From Acinetobacter cumulans (GTDB lineage: Bacteria > Pseudomonadota > Gammaproteobacteria > Pseudomonadales > Moraxellaceae), in contig NZ_CP035934.2 in assembly GCF_003024525.3 (NCBI RefSeq), positions 868,001 through 932,000 of the forward strand: a stretch of 64,000 bases of DNA. Reading direction: 5' to 3'. A model generated the notes under the pieces. That model was given only the letters and a program-made list of their open reading frames with translations. It was not told where the DNA came from and ran no database searches. Shown here one piece after another: positions 44,529 through 54,987 of the stretch. Each line of letters opens with the position of its first letter. Position 1 is the stretch's first letter. Position numbers and translations under genes: made by a program.

Positions 44529-45191
44529 ATCATCACTCCTGCGTGTGATTCACAAAATAAGTTGTTGCTTGATATGGCTGTTATTCTGTGGTTTTTTAAA
44601 AAAAATTAAGCAGATGAAACTTTATGGTTTGAATAAGAGAAAAGCAGAACTTTGTGCTTTCTATTACTAGCAACAGCTTGCTTTATATGCATATTTTAAC
44701 AGATGGGTTTTATTTTTAAAGCGTGAAGCGACATAGCTTGACGTTTTTATTATTCCCTTGGCCATGGATCAAAGCATATCCATGAAAATGATCTGCTACA
44801 GATCATTTGGTGTAATGATGTCAGATAGCGTTTTAGATTTTAAAGAAAATAATAATGATAGAAATAAGAATGTGTCGATGTGAAAGTTTAGACCAATACA
44901 AAAAATATAGGCCTGCCAAAATATGGTAATAAGTCATCTGCTTTAATCTTATTTCGCAGTATATAAGAAATATAGATGTATTTTGAGTGACTGATTAATT
45001 CTCTAAATCACGCAAAATAACTTGATGTATAACTGGAATGGATTACTAGACCGTAGGGAGAGCTGATAAATCTGTTTAACTCAATCACAAGTTAAATCCT
45101 TTTTAGAATGTGGATAAAACGCTGAATGCTGTACCTGAGTGTGTGGAGCTTTGGGGGAAGCTCATGAAAGATACAGCAATACAGTTTTAAT
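44529..45191. other. 663-base gene-free stretch
   Basis: No coding frame is supported. Small perfect hairpins are present: AAATGATCT-GCTAC-AGATCATTT (44786-44808) and GAGCTT-TGGGGG-AAGCTC (45146-45163), neither with a T run. An AT-rich AATAATAATGATAGAAATAAG stretch near 44850 looks only half like a Fur box. Confidence 0.5.
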
Positions 45192-45386
45192 TTAAATTTC
45201 GCGCCAAATCGTGTTTTGGTCTTTCATTGAAATGGTGAAGTTAAAGTTCGAATCATCAGATACCAATAGGCCTTCAGGTGTATGCATGATCACTTTAAGT
45301 ACTGTACCTGATTCAAAAATCATTGGGTTACAGTTTTCTTTTTTAAGTGTCACAGGTTTAAGCAATTCAATGACAAGGTTTTCCAT
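45192..45386 (-). CDS. Small hypothetical protein, 64 residues
   Basis: The start ATG 45386 follows GGGGAGG at 5 bases, a very strong ribosome site. The protein MENLVIELLKPVTLKKENCN... ends FNFTISMKDQNTIWREI. It has no signal peptide and no domain I know; it looks like an all-beta small domain. Confidence 0.6.
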   Translation of the reverse strand: MENLVIELLKPVTLKKENCNPMIFESGTVLKVIMHTPEGLLVSDDSNFNFTISMKDQNTIWREI

Positions 45387-45971
45387 ATATACCTCCCCGA
45401 GTGGTGTTGTATTTTTAATAAGCATAACATAATTTTTATTATTTAACCATTTTTGTAAATATTGAGCGATAGTTCAATAAAATAAAAACAGCTTAATAAT
45501 TTGGTCATACTTTAATACATAATTGTGATCATTCTTGAGTTATATTTTAAACAATGATTTTATAAAAATATTTTTAGAATTTAATATTTATTGCTATTTT
45601 ATAGGGGGTTATAAAAATAATCGTTGTAGGCGTATAAATATAATCAAAGAGGCTGGTTTTTAGGTTGCCCATAGCGAAACGAGCTGAGCAAAAACAGATT
45701 GTTAGACTATGAAAAGTAAAAAAGGCTTGAATTGAACTGTAGGAAAATAGTTTACTTTGTACTGCTTGCAATGGATGTCTGTTTTTACTTGTAGGGATTG
45801 GCTAGATTTATTGGGATATGTAGTCACAAGCAAATACGATGGAACTGAAAATAGACTTAATTTTTACAAACGAATCATCAAAATACTGAAATTATCATAA
45901 TAAAAATTTGATTTAAGCTTTATGATCAGCCCCTATGCTAAGAGCAATAATAAAAGGAACTTTATTCGCTT
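45387..45971. other. 585-base AT-rich gap before sbmA
   Basis: Nothing recognisable apart from the likely promoters of the two divergent genes. Confidence 0.4.
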
Positions 45972-47168
45972 ATGTTCAAGTCTTTTTTTCCAAATCCAAA
46001 ATGGTTTTTTGGATCGCTTATTCTGTGGTTTGTCATCAATTTAGCCCTTTGGTATAGCGGTGGCGAAAGCTGGGGAAGTTATCTTGGTTTTGCAGAAGGT
46101 TATGCCACCGCAGAGCTTCCAATTGGAATTAGTCGTTTTTGGACAGCCTCATTTTTATGGTTTTATTTATGGTTTTTTATCTCCACTGCGCTATTTGCGC
46201 TGTTTTGGAAATGGAAATCAAATAATCCATGGCAGGCTTGGTCTGTTTGGGGATCGGCTTTTATCTTGTTTAACATCTGGTTTGGTGTGCAAATGAGTGT
46301 TGTGGTCAATGCATGGTATAACCCATTTTATGACCTGATTCAAAAAATGCTCAGTAGTGGTGGCGGTGATGTTAACCAGCTCTATAGTGGCGTATTGACT
46401 TTTTTGTATGTGGCGATGGTGTATGTGACCACAGCTGTATTTAATCTGTTCTTTGTGAGCCATTATGTATTTCGCTGGCGTACTGCAATGAATGATTATT
46501 ACACAGCACATTGGGAACAGTTACGCCATATTGAAGGGGCATCACAGCGTATTCAAGAAGACACCATGCGTTTTGCCAAAACTGTTGAAAGTTTAGGGGT
46601 AAGCTTGGTTGAAGCACTCATGACCCTGTTGGCTTTTTTACCCGTATTGCTGAGTTTATCTTCACATGTGAAAGCATTACCTATTGTAGGTGAAATACCC
46701 TACGCCTTGGTGTGGGCTGCGATTTCGTGGGCGGTTTTGGGTACAGTCATTTTAATGTTAGTAGGTTATAAACTGCCTGGCCTTGAGTTTAATAATCAGA
46801 AAGTAGAAGCGGCTTACCGTAAAGAATTGGTCTATGGAGAAGACTATGAAAACCGTGCCGATCCACAAACGCTGAAAGAGCTTTTTAGTAAAGTACGCTT
46901 TAACTATTTCAGATTATATTTCCATTATGCTTATTTTAATTTAGTGCGTATTTGGTATATGCAGTTAGATAATCTCTATGGTTTATTCGTGTTGTTTCCA
47001 AGTATTGCTGCGGGTGCGATTACTTTGGGTTTAATGATGCAGATTAGTAATGTATTTGGCAAAGTACGCGAATCGTTTCAATATTTAATTTCATCGTGGC
47101 CCACGATTATTGAATTATTGTCTATTTATAAGCGTTTAAAAGCATTTGAATCGACACTCGATAAATAA
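45972..47168 (+). CDS. sbmA: SbmA/BacA family peptide transporter
   Basis: This 398-residue inner-membrane protein starts [20 protein letters not shown], with the family segments [24 protein letters not shown] (here [20 protein letters not shown]), [31 protein letters not shown] and a C-terminal [16 protein letters not shown]. SbmA imports proline-rich antimicrobial peptides, microcins and some other peptides by proton motive force and has no ATPase domain. It is followed by a terminator. Confidence 0.95.
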   Translation: MFKSFFPNPKWFFGSLILWFVINLALWYSGGESWGSYLGFAEGYATAELPIGISRFWTASFLWFYLWFFISTALFALFWKWKSNNPWQAWSVWGSAFILFNIWFGVQMSVVVNAWYNPFYDLIQKMLSSGGGDVNQLYSGVLTFLYVAMVYVTTAVFNLFFVSHYVFRWRTAMNDYYTAHWEQLRHIEGASQRIQEDTMRFAKTVESLGVSLVEALMTLLAFLPVLLSLSSHVKALPIVGEIPYALVWAAISWAVLGTVILMLVGYKLPGLEFNNQKVEAAYRKELVYGEDYENRADPQTLKELFSKVRFNYFRLYFHYAYFNLVRIWYMQLDNLYGLFVLFPSIAAGAITLGLMMQISNVFGKVRESFQYLISSWPTIIELLSIYKRLKAFESTLDK

Positions 47169-47194
47169 GCTTAATTGATTGCATGATAAATTTA

Positions 47195-47219
47195 GCCTGC
47201 TTTACGCGGGATTTTTTTT
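47195..47219 (+). terminator. Terminator after sbmA
   Basis: GCCTGC-TTTAC-GCGGG hairpin followed by ATTTTTTTT. The rest of the 316-base gap to the lipoprotein gene shows nothing recognisable. Confidence 0.75.
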
Positions 47220-47484
47220 GAAACGATCTGTTCTAGCTTAAGGTTGGTCGTAAAACGTATACGCAGTAAATGTAGGTCGGCATGTAGAGGATTGAATGTT
47301 AATTGAAAAGTTTGAACAGAAGCGTTAGCCAAGTCTATTTTTGTGCTAAAAAGCGTAGGTTATGTCGCTTTTTGGGAATAAAAACAGTACGCCGTTCATA
47401 TAAAAATAACTTTTAAAACAAATACTTATGATTGAATTTTTAGGCTACTTCGTTTAAATTTAGCGTTCCATCATAAGTGAGTAG

Positions 47485-48438
47485 ATGGCTGTGAAAGCTA
47501 AAGCTTTGGTAGTGATTGGTAGTGCAAGTATGCTACTGCATGGTTGCGCCACGATGAATTCTTTGGGAGCAGACCCAATGACGCGTTATACATCTGCAGA
47601 GCAGTTTATTACGCAAAATCGTTTAAGCGATCAAGACTACGTATATGCATGGGGACGTGCCAATAAGCAGGCCGAGCCACAATCACTCATACCCCGTGCA
47701 CAGCTGGCAAAGTATTGCCATGCCAATGGTGGGCATTTTACGCTATTGCACAAAAGTAATTTGGCCAATATCAAAAATACTAAAACTAAAACCAGCTTGA
47801 ACAATGAGCCTAATGTAAAACAGGCAATTGGTGCGTATCAATGCCAGCAGAGTAATAGCTGGATTGTGTCGATTGAACCTACGGCGGATGTACGTTCAAC
47901 GCAATATCCCGATGCACGCGCTATTCGCTTAAATGTACAGCTCATGAGTGCCAGCGAAGCCAGACAATTTTATAAAAATACCGGGCTCAGCATAGCCAAT
48001 ACTAAAAAAACACCAGTAGCAACACCCAAAGCCATCGCTACAAAAGCGAGCTTGGTAAAAGAAACGAAGGAAGTTAAAGAGCCAGCAGAGAAAAAAGAAA
48101 CCTCTGTAGTAGAACCTATCAGAGCGAGTGTTATTGACAGTTCACAGCAACAGCAGATGAAGCTATATGTGGCTGCACGCCGTGATATTAACAGCGGTAA
48201 AAATTTAAATAACGCATGTAACAATGCACAGTTGGCTTATAACTACGGCAAACAACAAGGCACCGACGGTACTCGTATTTATACTGAATCTGGCATGCTG
48301 GTGGCGCGTTGCTTAACCAGTATTTCAAGCTATAACTCGCGCTTTCCAAATGCTAAAGGACAAGCCAAACGTGTACTACAAAACCTTGCTACAAATTATA
48401 ATCATCCAGGGGCAAAGCACATGCTGAGTCAAATGTAA
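47485..48438 (+). CDS. Hypothetical lipoprotein, 317 residues
   Basis: The signal peptide MAVKAKALVVIGSASMLLHG ends in the lipobox LLHGC (Cys21). An N-terminal domain follows (about 35-165, containing YTSAEQFITQNRLSDQDYVY), then a charged, lysine-, glutamate- and alanine-rich linker (about 170-215) and a C-terminal domain (QQQMKLYVAARRDINSGKNL ... ATNYNHPGAKHMLSQM). Family unknown; envelope location is clear from the lipobox. Confidence 0.7.
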   Translation: MAVKAKALVVIGSASMLLHGCATMNSLGADPMTRYTSAEQFITQNRLSDQDYVYAWGRANKQAEPQSLIPRAQLAKYCHANGGHFTLLHKSNLANIKNTKTKTSLNNEPNVKQAIGAYQCQQSNSWIVSIEPTADVRSTQYPDARAIRLNVQLMSASEARQFYKNTGLSIANTKKTPVATPKAIATKASLVKETKEVKEPAEKKETSVVEPIRASVIDSSQQQQMKLYVAARRDINSGKNLNNACNNAQLAYNYGKQQGTDGTRIYTESGMLVARCLTSISSYNSRFPNAKGQAKRVLQNLATNYNHPGAKHMLSQM

Positions 48439-48470
48439 GTGACTTGCTTTAAATATTTACAAGAGTAATA

Positions 48471-48512
48471 ACAGCCTAGTTCTGCCAATGTGGTACAACT
48501 AGGCTGTTTTCG
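48471..48512 (+). terminator. Terminator after the lipoprotein gene
   Basis: ACAGCCTAGTT / AACTAGGCTGT is an 11-bp stem followed by TTTCGTTTT. It lies just before the next gene on the same strand. Confidence 0.8.
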
Positions 48513-48527
48513 TTTTGGAGTAAGCAC

Positions 48528-49043
48528 ATGGCATTGGTGGTAAATCAAAAAATTAATAAACGCTCTGGTTTAATTTGCTCGGCTATTATGGCCTTTACTA
48601 TGCTGACGGGCATGCAAGTGGCGAATGCAGGGCAAACTGTAGACCAGTTGAGTCAGTGCTTAGTGAAGTCCACCACAGCTGCAGATAAAACTGCGGTATT
48701 GCAATGGACTTTTGTGGCGTTATCGGCGCATCCAGAATTAAAAAAATTTAGTAATGTGAATGAAGAACAGCGTACACAGTTAGATAAAAACTTAGCGCAA
48801 ACTTTGCAACGAATTTTGACTGAGCAATGCTCTGCGCAAACACAAGCGGTGATTAAAGCTGAAGGCCTTCAGGCGGTAGGTGAAAGTTTTCAAGAGTTAG
48901 GCAGTATTACGGGTGAAGAAATTTTAAAAACCCCTGAAGTGAAAGATCAGCTAAAAGGTGTTGTGCGTTATATCGATTTAAATAAATTGGTGACGACATT
49001 TTTAACGCCTGAATTGTTTAATAAGTTGGGCGTGATCCGTTAA
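48528..49043 (+). CDS. Hypothetical exported protein, 171 residues
   Basis: A signal peptide with basic start ends in MQVANA. The mature part has two cysteines (LSQCLVKS and TEQCSAQT) likely to form a disulphide, and a mostly helical sequence ending LVTTFLTPELFNKLGVIR. The family is not known to me. It begins 16 bases after the preceding terminator. Confidence 0.65.
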   Translation: MALVVNQKINKRSGLICSAIMAFTMLTGMQVANAGQTVDQLSQCLVKSTTAADKTAVLQWTFVALSAHPELKKFSNVNEEQRTQLDKNLAQTLQRILTEQCSAQTQAVIKAEGLQAVGESFQELGSITGEEILKTPEVKDQLKGVVRYIDLNKLVTTFLTPELFNKLGVIR

Positions 49044-49188
49044 GTTTACTGCTAAAGCTTAATCTGATTGATTATCTAGTGAGCCACAGTATTTTGAAGT
49101 GAGTTTGAAATGCTGTGGTGCCTAAGTTTATATAAAGGCTTTAAGGCTATAAATATTTCAAAATAAAATGAAAAGAATAGAGAGCGCT

Positions 49189-49581
49189 ATGTTCAAGAAA
49201 ATCATGTTTTCGTTGCTATGTGTTTTTGGTTTTATGCAAATGGGGCAGGCAGGTGAGCGTAATCTAAGTAAGCAATTTAATGGCTGTATGGACAAAGCTG
49301 GCGGTGTGACTGCAAGCATGGTGGAGTGCATAGCAGCAGAAACAAAACGGCAAGATGTGCGCTTGAATAAGGCTTATAAAAATTTGATGAATACCTTAAG
49401 CGCAACACGTAAAAAAGAGCTACAAGATACACAGCGTTTATGGATGAAGTATCGGGATGCGAACTGTAAGTTTTATTATGACCCTGATGGCGGTTCAATT
49501 GTTCGTGTAATGAGTGCTGGCTGTTTTATGGATATGACAGCGGAAAGGGCAGATGAGTTGGAGAATTTTTTAAAGTATTAA
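49189..49581 (+). CDS. LprI family (DUF1311) lysozyme-inhibitor-like protein
   Basis: This encodes 130 residues from ATG 49189 (ATG 49168 would add 7). A signal peptide MFKKIMFSLLCVFGFMQMGQ is followed by CMDKAGGVTASMVECIAAET, then LNKAYKNLM and QRLWMKYRDANCKFY with a final Cys in SAGCFMD: the four-cysteine LprI/DUF1311 pattern. Family members of this type inhibit lysozyme in the periplasm or are of unknown role. Confidence 0.8.
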   Translation: MFKKIMFSLLCVFGFMQMGQAGERNLSKQFNGCMDKAGGVTASMVECIAAETKRQDVRLNKAYKNLMNTLSATRKKELQDTQRLWMKYRDANCKFYYDPDGGSIVRVMSAGCFMDMTAERADELENFLKY

Positions 49582-49640
49582 TGATTAGCCCTCCTTTGCG
49601 GGATGGGGGTTTAAAACTCGCTCACATTAATTATTTTCTA

Positions 49641-49757
49641 AAACCTCTCCCTAGCCTTCACTTGCGCTGCAATTTAAAGCAGTGCTTTAAATCTTGCTCA
49701 GGAGAGGGAGCTAATAAAACCTCTCCCTAACCCTCTCCTAGAAGGAGAGGGAATTTC
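49641..49757. repeat. Two CTCTCCCTAACCCTC-type palindromes in tandem
   Basis: CCTCTCCCTAG...GGAGAGGGAG spans 49643-49711 with a long interior, and CCTCTCCCTAACCCTCTCC-TAG-AAGGAGAGGG spans about 49719-49751. Both share the lead sequence of the palindromes at 5.95 and 50.5 kb. Confidence 0.6.
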
Positions 49758-49825
49758 ACGTATCTAAGAAATTACGTGACACTCTTTCGCCCATTGGGAT
49801 GAGAAGCATTTTCGCAAGGGGGGAA

Positions 49826-50443
49826 TCACAGTAAATCAGGATACAACTTTTCATAGTCTAGGTTTGGGTCATGTGTTACTTTCAGCTTGCCTTTCGATCC
49901 CGTCACATAGCTATTGATTTCTTTAAGCGGCTTTTCATGCCAACCAATATTGAATGCACAAAACGTATTTTCTTTTTTAAAGAATTCGAGACGACTGTAC
50001 GGCAAGTGATTGTGAATCCAGTATGCAATCTGCTTCCAATTATATGGATCTTTTTCAATTAAAGTTATGAGTGAAGGAATAACGATACAAGCCGTTGCAC
50101 CATAGCCATTAGTATCGGGATAGTCCCAAATATGACTGGCAAAGTTTTTTTCGTTGCTTGCACAGTTATGCCCTTTTTCATTGCCAAGTTGGTTGACGCT
50201 TGGTGAGCGATATGCTGAACGAATAGCGATACGTCCAAACTTTTCTTGTAATGGTTCGAGCAGTTGCTCGCACAGTTGTGTACCTGTGTAGATTGCTTTT
50301 TCGGGATGGTCGGGGAAGTTGGGTACACCATACCAGTTTGCGATTTCACTATAGAGAAAGTCACGCATAAAGAAAGACTTTGAAAGTTGGATGCGTCCTA
50401 AGTCTTCAAGTTTGGCGATACAGGATACTTTTTTGATGGTCAT
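49826..50443 (-). CDS. Predicted M15-like peptidase-fold protein, 205 residues
   Basis: This reads IAIRSAYRSPSVNQLGNEKG, then HNCASNEKNFASHIWD, YGATACIVIP, AYWIHNHLPYSRLEFF and FCAFNIGWHEKPLKEI. SAYRSPxVN and the His/Asp residues in HIWD and the WH near the end resemble D,D-carboxypeptidase M15 folds, and I remember similar 200-residue proteins in other Proteobacteria without assigned function. No signal peptide. It lies between two palindromic repeat clusters. Confidence 0.6.
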   Translation of the reverse strand: MTIKKVSCIAKLEDLGRIQLSKSFFMRDFLYSEIANWYGVPNFPDHPEKAIYTGTQLCEQLLEPLQEKFGRIAIRSAYRSPSVNQLGNEKGHNCASNEKNFASHIWDYPDTNGYGATACIVIPSLITLIEKDPYNWKQIAYWIHNHLPYSRLEFFKKENTFCAFNIGWHEKPLKEINSYVTGSKGKLKVTHDPNLDYEKLYPDLL

Positions 50444-50504
50444 GTTGTTTTAGTCTAAGTGTTTAGACTGATTTTATTATTAAATTTATGAAAATTAAAT
50501 ATTT

Positions 50505-50630
50505 ACTTCTCCCTAACCCTCTCTTTAAAAGAGTGGTAATTTCTATTACAGAATCCATAACGGTGTTAAATTAGCAATGGAAGCTCCTTCTCCCTCTGGG
50601 AGAAGGCGGGGGATGAGGGTATTAGTCACG
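50505..50630. repeat. Two further CTCCCTAACCCTC-type palindromic elements
   Basis: CTTCTCCCTAACCCTCTCTTTAAAAGAG (50507-50534) and CCTTCTCCC-TCT-GGGAGAAGG (50586-50606) lie in a 336-base gap that holds no gene. The remainder is AT-rich. Confidence 0.55.
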
Positions 50631-50779
50631 CATAAAGAATAGATCTGAAAATTAGAAGTGTCCTAAGTTTTTAAACATTGCTATAGAAAATAATTTTGTT
50701 TGGTTATGTGATGTGTTTTATCTGTTTAAGCAATTATATTTAGAAAATATTTTATCAGCATATTAGCTAGGTAGGGATA

Positions 50780-51952
50780 ATGGACTTGAACATAATTAAG
50801 AGAAAAATAGCGAAAATTTCCATAGAAAATTGGAATAAATCATTTGGTGGAACAGCTAGTTCGGAAATAGCAAATAAAATTGAAATTGATAATTCAATTG
50901 TCATGGGGGCTATGGAAGATTTAGTAGCTGAGAATTATGGGACTATCAATGCAAATGTCGAATTGTCTCAAATATCAATAGACTCAGAAACGAGAGAGTT
51001 TGAATTTACTCCGATTAAGGTGCATATATATTTTCCTTCAAAGCAGATGCTAGAAGAATTTTTTTACTCTAGTGATTTAGTTAGAAAAAGTATTCCAGAG
51101 TATAAGAAAAGATTATATCTAGGAGCTCATCAGTTATCACAGGTACTTTTTGATGAATCTGTATTAGCTCGATATTTTGATTATCCTGAATATTATGAAC
51201 TCAATGATTCTAGATCAGGTGGGCATATCTATATTTGTTCTGAAGAAACGCCTGAAGAAAGATATATCCATGTTAGACATGGTAGAAAAACATTAGCAAA
51301 TGGAAAATCAGCCATTGTTGCCATATATAAAGATTTGGCTAACATGAGTGAATTTGAACAAAGATATTGGCATTCGCACGAGCTTAATATCCATGAATTA
51401 GATTTTCTCCCTAATGACGAAGCCTATGAAAAATTCTTTAATAGAAATTATGAAGGTGCATGGGTGAACTATACTGATGAATTATCAGACTTAACTAACA
51501 ACTTAGAGTCATTAAATTCACTGTTTGAGAATAAGATTTTTAATAAAGTACAAAATATTTATTGCCGTCCTCCAGTCGAAAATACTCAAAAATCTTATTT
51601 TGATAGTTGTAGTGAACTCTTTAAATTAGTCGGGCCAGATAATATTAATCAGAAAACTTTAAAAGATTTTCTTAGGAAGAATAAAGGTTGTTTAGATAAG
51701 GATTTTGTATATGAATCAGGACGAGATATTAGTAAGTTAGAGTTATTAGGATTGTTTGAAGAAAAAATAGGATCTTCAAAAAAATTAACTAAAGCAGTAC
51801 GTCTTTTACAAAAAGATAGAACAGAAGCCGATCATAAAATCATTGAGTCAAAAATTGCTAGAGAAAACTTATCAGAACAGTTTTTTAATCATGTAGAAGA
51901 GATTAATGCCAACATTAAAGAAATTATTGAAAAAATAAAAAACCCGCTCTAA
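50780..51952 (+). CDS. AT-rich orphan gene, 390-residue unknown protein
   Basis: I do not recognise a family. The protein has an N-terminal part with IENWNKSFGGTASSEIANKI, a middle part that looks alpha/beta (HIYFPSKQMLEEFFYSSDLV, ...SGGHIYICSEETPEERYIHV), no signal peptide or membrane segment, and a long charged helical C-terminus (about 330-390). Its codon use is much more AT-rich than its neighbours and palindromic repeats lie on its left, which suggests recent acquisition. It is alone between unlinked core genes. Function could be anything from toxin to defence; no motif decides. Confidence 0.65.
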   Translation: MDLNIIKRKIAKISIENWNKSFGGTASSEIANKIEIDNSIVMGAMEDLVAENYGTINANVELSQISIDSETREFEFTPIKVHIYFPSKQMLEEFFYSSDLVRKSIPEYKKRLYLGAHQLSQVLFDESVLARYFDYPEYYELNDSRSGGHIYICSEETPEERYIHVRHGRKTLANGKSAIVAIYKDLANMSEFEQRYWHSHELNIHELDFLPNDEAYEKFFNRNYEGAWVNYTDELSDLTNNLESLNSLFENKIFNKVQNIYCRPPVENTQKSYFDSCSELFKLVGPDNINQKTLKDFLRKNKGCLDKDFVYESGRDISKLELLGLFEEKIGSSKKLTKAVRLLQKDRTEADHKIIESKIARENLSEQFFNHVEEINANIKEIIEKIKNPL

Positions 51953-51966
51953 AGCGGGTTTTCTTT
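51938..51966. terminator. Bidirectional terminator between orphan gene and gatB
   Basis: AAAACCCGCT / AGCGGGTTTT overlaps the orphan gene's stop codon; A and T tracts lie on both sides, serving the two convergent genes. Confidence 0.85.
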
Positions 51967-51981
51967 TAGAGAAAGGTCAGA

Positions 51982-53457
51982 TTAACCAATCAATTTTTTC
52001 ATCAATTCATTCACTTGAGCAGGGTTGGCTTTACCTTTCGCTGCTTTCATTACTTGACCAACAAGACCGTTAAAGGCTTTCTCTTTACCAGATTTATACT
52101 CTTCAACCATCTTCTCGTTAGCTGCAAGTACGTCTTTAATAATTGCTTCAATTGCGCCTGTATCAGTTTCCTGTTTCAAGCCTTTTTCAGCAATAATTTC
52201 GTCCGCAGTTTTGCCTTCTTCCCACATAAAGCCGAATACTTGCTTCGCAATCTTACCGTTAATTGTGTTGTCCACAATACGTGCAATCATGCCACCAAGT
52301 TTTTCTGCTGTTACAGGAGCATCCGCTAGTTCTAGGCTCGCTTTGTTTAAAGCACCAGAGAATTCACCCATCACCCAGTTCGCAGCCACTTTACCTTGCG
52401 CAGCGCCGCCTGCAGCTTTTACTACGTCTTCATAAAACTCTGACATTTCACGAGTAAGCGTAAGTACGTGTGCATCGTACTCAGTCACGCCAAAGTCAGC
52501 GACAAAACGCGCACGACGTGCAGCAGGCAACTCAGGTAACGCAGCACGAGCTGCTTCAATTTGTGCATCTGCAATAATAACAGGCAACAAGTCAGGGTCT
52601 GGGAAGTAGCGGTAATCGTTCGCTTCTTCTTTCGAACGCATTGAACGTGTTTCCATCTTCACAGGGTCGAATAAACGCGTTTCTTGGTCAATTGTGCCAT
52701 CCCATTCTAGGATTTCCATTTGACGTTCGATTTCAACGTTAATCGCTTGTTCAATGAAGCGGAATGAGTTGAGGTTTTTCAACTCACAACGTGTACCAAA
52801 AGGTTGACCCGGACGGCGTAAAGACACGTTACAGTCAGCACGGAACGAACCTTCCGCCATGTTGCCGTCAGAAATGCCTAACCAACGTACCAGCGTGTGA
52901 ATCGCTTTAATGTAGGCAACCGCTTCTTCAACTGAACGCATATCTGGTTCAGATACGATTTCAAGTAAAGGTGTGCCTGCACGGTTTAAGTCGATGCCTG
53001 ACATGCCTTCAAATTGGTCATGGATTGATTTACCTGCATCTTCCTCAAGGTGCGCACGGGTAACGCCAATGCGTTTTACTGTGCCGTCTTCAAGCTGGAT
53101 GTCGATATGACCCAAGCCCACAATCGGGTTGTCCATTTGGCTGATTTGGTAGCCTTTAGGAGAATCTGGGTAGAAATAGTTTTTACGAGCAAATACAGAA
53201 GCTTGGTCGATGTAAGCATCAATACCCAAACCAAAGCGAATTGCAAGATCAACCACTTCTTTGTTCAATACTGGCAATACGCCCGGCATTGCAAGGTCAA
53301 CAAGGCTCGCTTGTGTATTTGGGTCTTGACCAAATACAGTGGATGAACCTGAGAAAATTTTAGTATTGGTTGCAAGCTGAGTGTGAATCTCAATACCAAT
53401 AACGACTTCCCAACCATCAATCAGGTTAGATTTTGGTTTAGCAGCGTTCTTAGCCAT
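51982..53457 (-). CDS. gatB: Asp/Glu-tRNA amidotransferase subunit B
   Basis: This 491-residue protein shows [20 protein letters not shown], the cradle-domain start, and the [20 protein letters not shown] and [15 protein letters not shown] metal and tRNA segments. The C-terminal YqeY-like tail ends [13 protein letters not shown]. It phosphorylates and binds the mischarged tRNA while GatA supplies ammonia. Its start overlaps the gatA stop by one base. Last gene of gatCAB. Confidence 0.97.
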   Translation of the reverse strand: MAKNAAKPKSNLIDGWEVVIGIEIHTQLATNTKIFSGSSTVFGQDPNTQASLVDLAMPGVLPVLNKEVVDLAIRFGLGIDAYIDQASVFARKNYFYPDSPKGYQISQMDNPIVGLGHIDIQLEDGTVKRIGVTRAHLEEDAGKSIHDQFEGMSGIDLNRAGTPLLEIVSEPDMRSVEEAVAYIKAIHTLVRWLGISDGNMAEGSFRADCNVSLRRPGQPFGTRCELKNLNSFRFIEQAINVEIERQMEILEWDGTIDQETRLFDPVKMETRSMRSKEEANDYRYFPDPDLLPVIIADAQIEAARAALPELPAARRARFVADFGVTEYDAHVLTLTREMSEFYEDVVKAAGGAAQGKVAANWVMGEFSGALNKASLELADAPVTAEKLGGMIARIVDNTINGKIAKQVFGFMWEEGKTADEIIAEKGLKQETDTGAIEAIIKDVLAANEKMVEEYKSGKEKAFNGLVGQVMKAAKGKANPAQVNELMKKLIG

Positions 53458-54935
53458 TATGCATTCTCCTCAGCAATCGCAGCGCGTTTAGTATGCCAAT
53501 CCGTTGCTTGTTGGTACTGATGCACCACAGACAACAATTGAGATTCTGACCAGTAGTTACCAATCAGCTGTAAGCCAACAGGCAAGTTGTCTTTGTCAAA
53601 ACCAACAGGCGCGTTGATCGCAGGAAGACCTGCCAAGTTCACTGCGATGGTGTAGATGTCGCCTAAGTACATTTCTACAGGAGAAAGGTTTGCACCAATC
53701 TTATACGCAGTTGTTGGGGCAGCAGGGGCAGCAATCACATCTACAGATTCAAATGCTTTTAAGAAATCTTGTTGGATTAAACGACGTACTTTTTGTGCTT
53801 TCACATAATAAGCATCGTAGTATCCAGCTGATAACGCATAGGTGCCAATCAAGATACGTTGTTGAACTTCTTTACCAAAACCTTCAGAGCGTGAACGCTT
53901 GTAAAGATCCATCAAATCAACTGGATTTTCTGCACGGTAGCCATAACGTACGCCGTCAAAACGTTGTAAGTTAGAAGATGCTTCAGCAGGCGCAATCAGG
54001 TAATAGGTTGGAACATAAGCATCCGTCATGGTGAGATCAATCTCAACCAAGATTGCGCCCATTTCTTCAAGCTTTTTCAGAGATTCTTCAACACGTGCTT
54101 TTACGTCAGCATCTAAGCCAGCTACATTAAAGTATTGCTTAGGAATACCAATGCGTAAGCCTTTTACCGATGTGCCGTTTAAGTTCGCAACATAGTTGTC
54201 GACGTCTTTTTCAACAGAGGTTGAATCTTTCGCGTCATGACCTGCCATCACGTTCATGAGGTAAGCACAGTCTTCAGCCGAACGCGCCATTGGGCCACCT
54301 TGGTCTAAAGATGATGCGTATGCGATCATACCGAAGCGTGATACACGACCGTAAGTTGGTTTAAGACCTGTCAAACCACAGAAAGATGCAGGCTGACGGA
54401 TTGAACCGCCTGTGTCTGTACCTGTGGCAAACGGTGCGAGGTCAGCTGCTACAGCCGCTGCAGAACCACCAGATGAACCACCTGGTACATGGCTTAAGTT
54501 CCATGGGTTAGCAGTTGCGCCGTAGTATGAATTTTCAGAGGTTGAACCCATTGCAAATTCATCCATGTTCACTTTACCTAAAGTGACAAGGCCCGCAGCT
54601 TTACCTTTCGCTACAACGGTTGCGTCGTAAGGAGAGATAAAATTATCCAGCATTTTAGAACCAGCTGTGGTTTTAATGCCTTGGGTACAAAAGATGTCTT
54701 TGTGCGCAATTGGAACACCAGTCAAAACAGATGCAGTGCCCGCTTTGATGGCAGCATCAGCAGCATCGGCTTGTGCAAGTGCTTGTTCCGCAGTGACGGT
54801 CACGTATGATTTGACTTGAGCATCGATTTTTTCAATGCGTTTTAAATAATGTTCGGTCAATTCGCGTGAAGAAAATTTAGCGCCCGCCAAACCTTCAGAC
54901 AATTCACGAATTGATAAGCGATGTAAATCTGTCAT
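53457..54935 (-). CDS. gatA: Asp/Glu-tRNA amidotransferase subunit A
   Basis: This encodes 492 residues from ATG 54935 ([16 protein letters not shown]). It is an amidase-signature enzyme: the catalytic Lys in [14 protein letters not shown], and the Ser pair in [20 protein letters not shown] and [16 protein letters not shown]. It releases ammonia from glutamine for GatB. The longer frame upstream is within the gatC-gatA spacer and is not used. Confidence 0.97.
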   Translation of the reverse strand: MTDLHRLSIRELSEGLAGAKFSSRELTEHYLKRIEKIDAQVKSYVTVTAEQALAQADAADAAIKAGTASVLTGVPIAHKDIFCTQGIKTTAGSKMLDNFISPYDATVVAKGKAAGLVTLGKVNMDEFAMGSTSENSYYGATANPWNLSHVPGGSSGGSAAAVAADLAPFATGTDTGGSIRQPASFCGLTGLKPTYGRVSRFGMIAYASSLDQGGPMARSAEDCAYLMNVMAGHDAKDSTSVEKDVDNYVANLNGTSVKGLRIGIPKQYFNVAGLDADVKARVEESLKKLEEMGAILVEIDLTMTDAYVPTYYLIAPAEASSNLQRFDGVRYGYRAENPVDLMDLYKRSRSEGFGKEVQQRILIGTYALSAGYYDAYYVKAQKVRRLIQQDFLKAFESVDVIAAPAAPTTAYKIGANLSPVEMYLGDIYTIAVNLAGLPAINAPVGFDKDNLPVGLQLIGNYWSESQLLSVVHQYQQATDWHTKRAAIAEENA

Positions 54936-54987
54936 GAGAAATATTTCTTTACGTTTAATTTGAAACAATAGTGCGTTTGATCGGAAA

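Noticed and set aside
44840..44870. Fur box near 44850
   Set aside because: Only one half resembles the consensus and no suitable gene follows.
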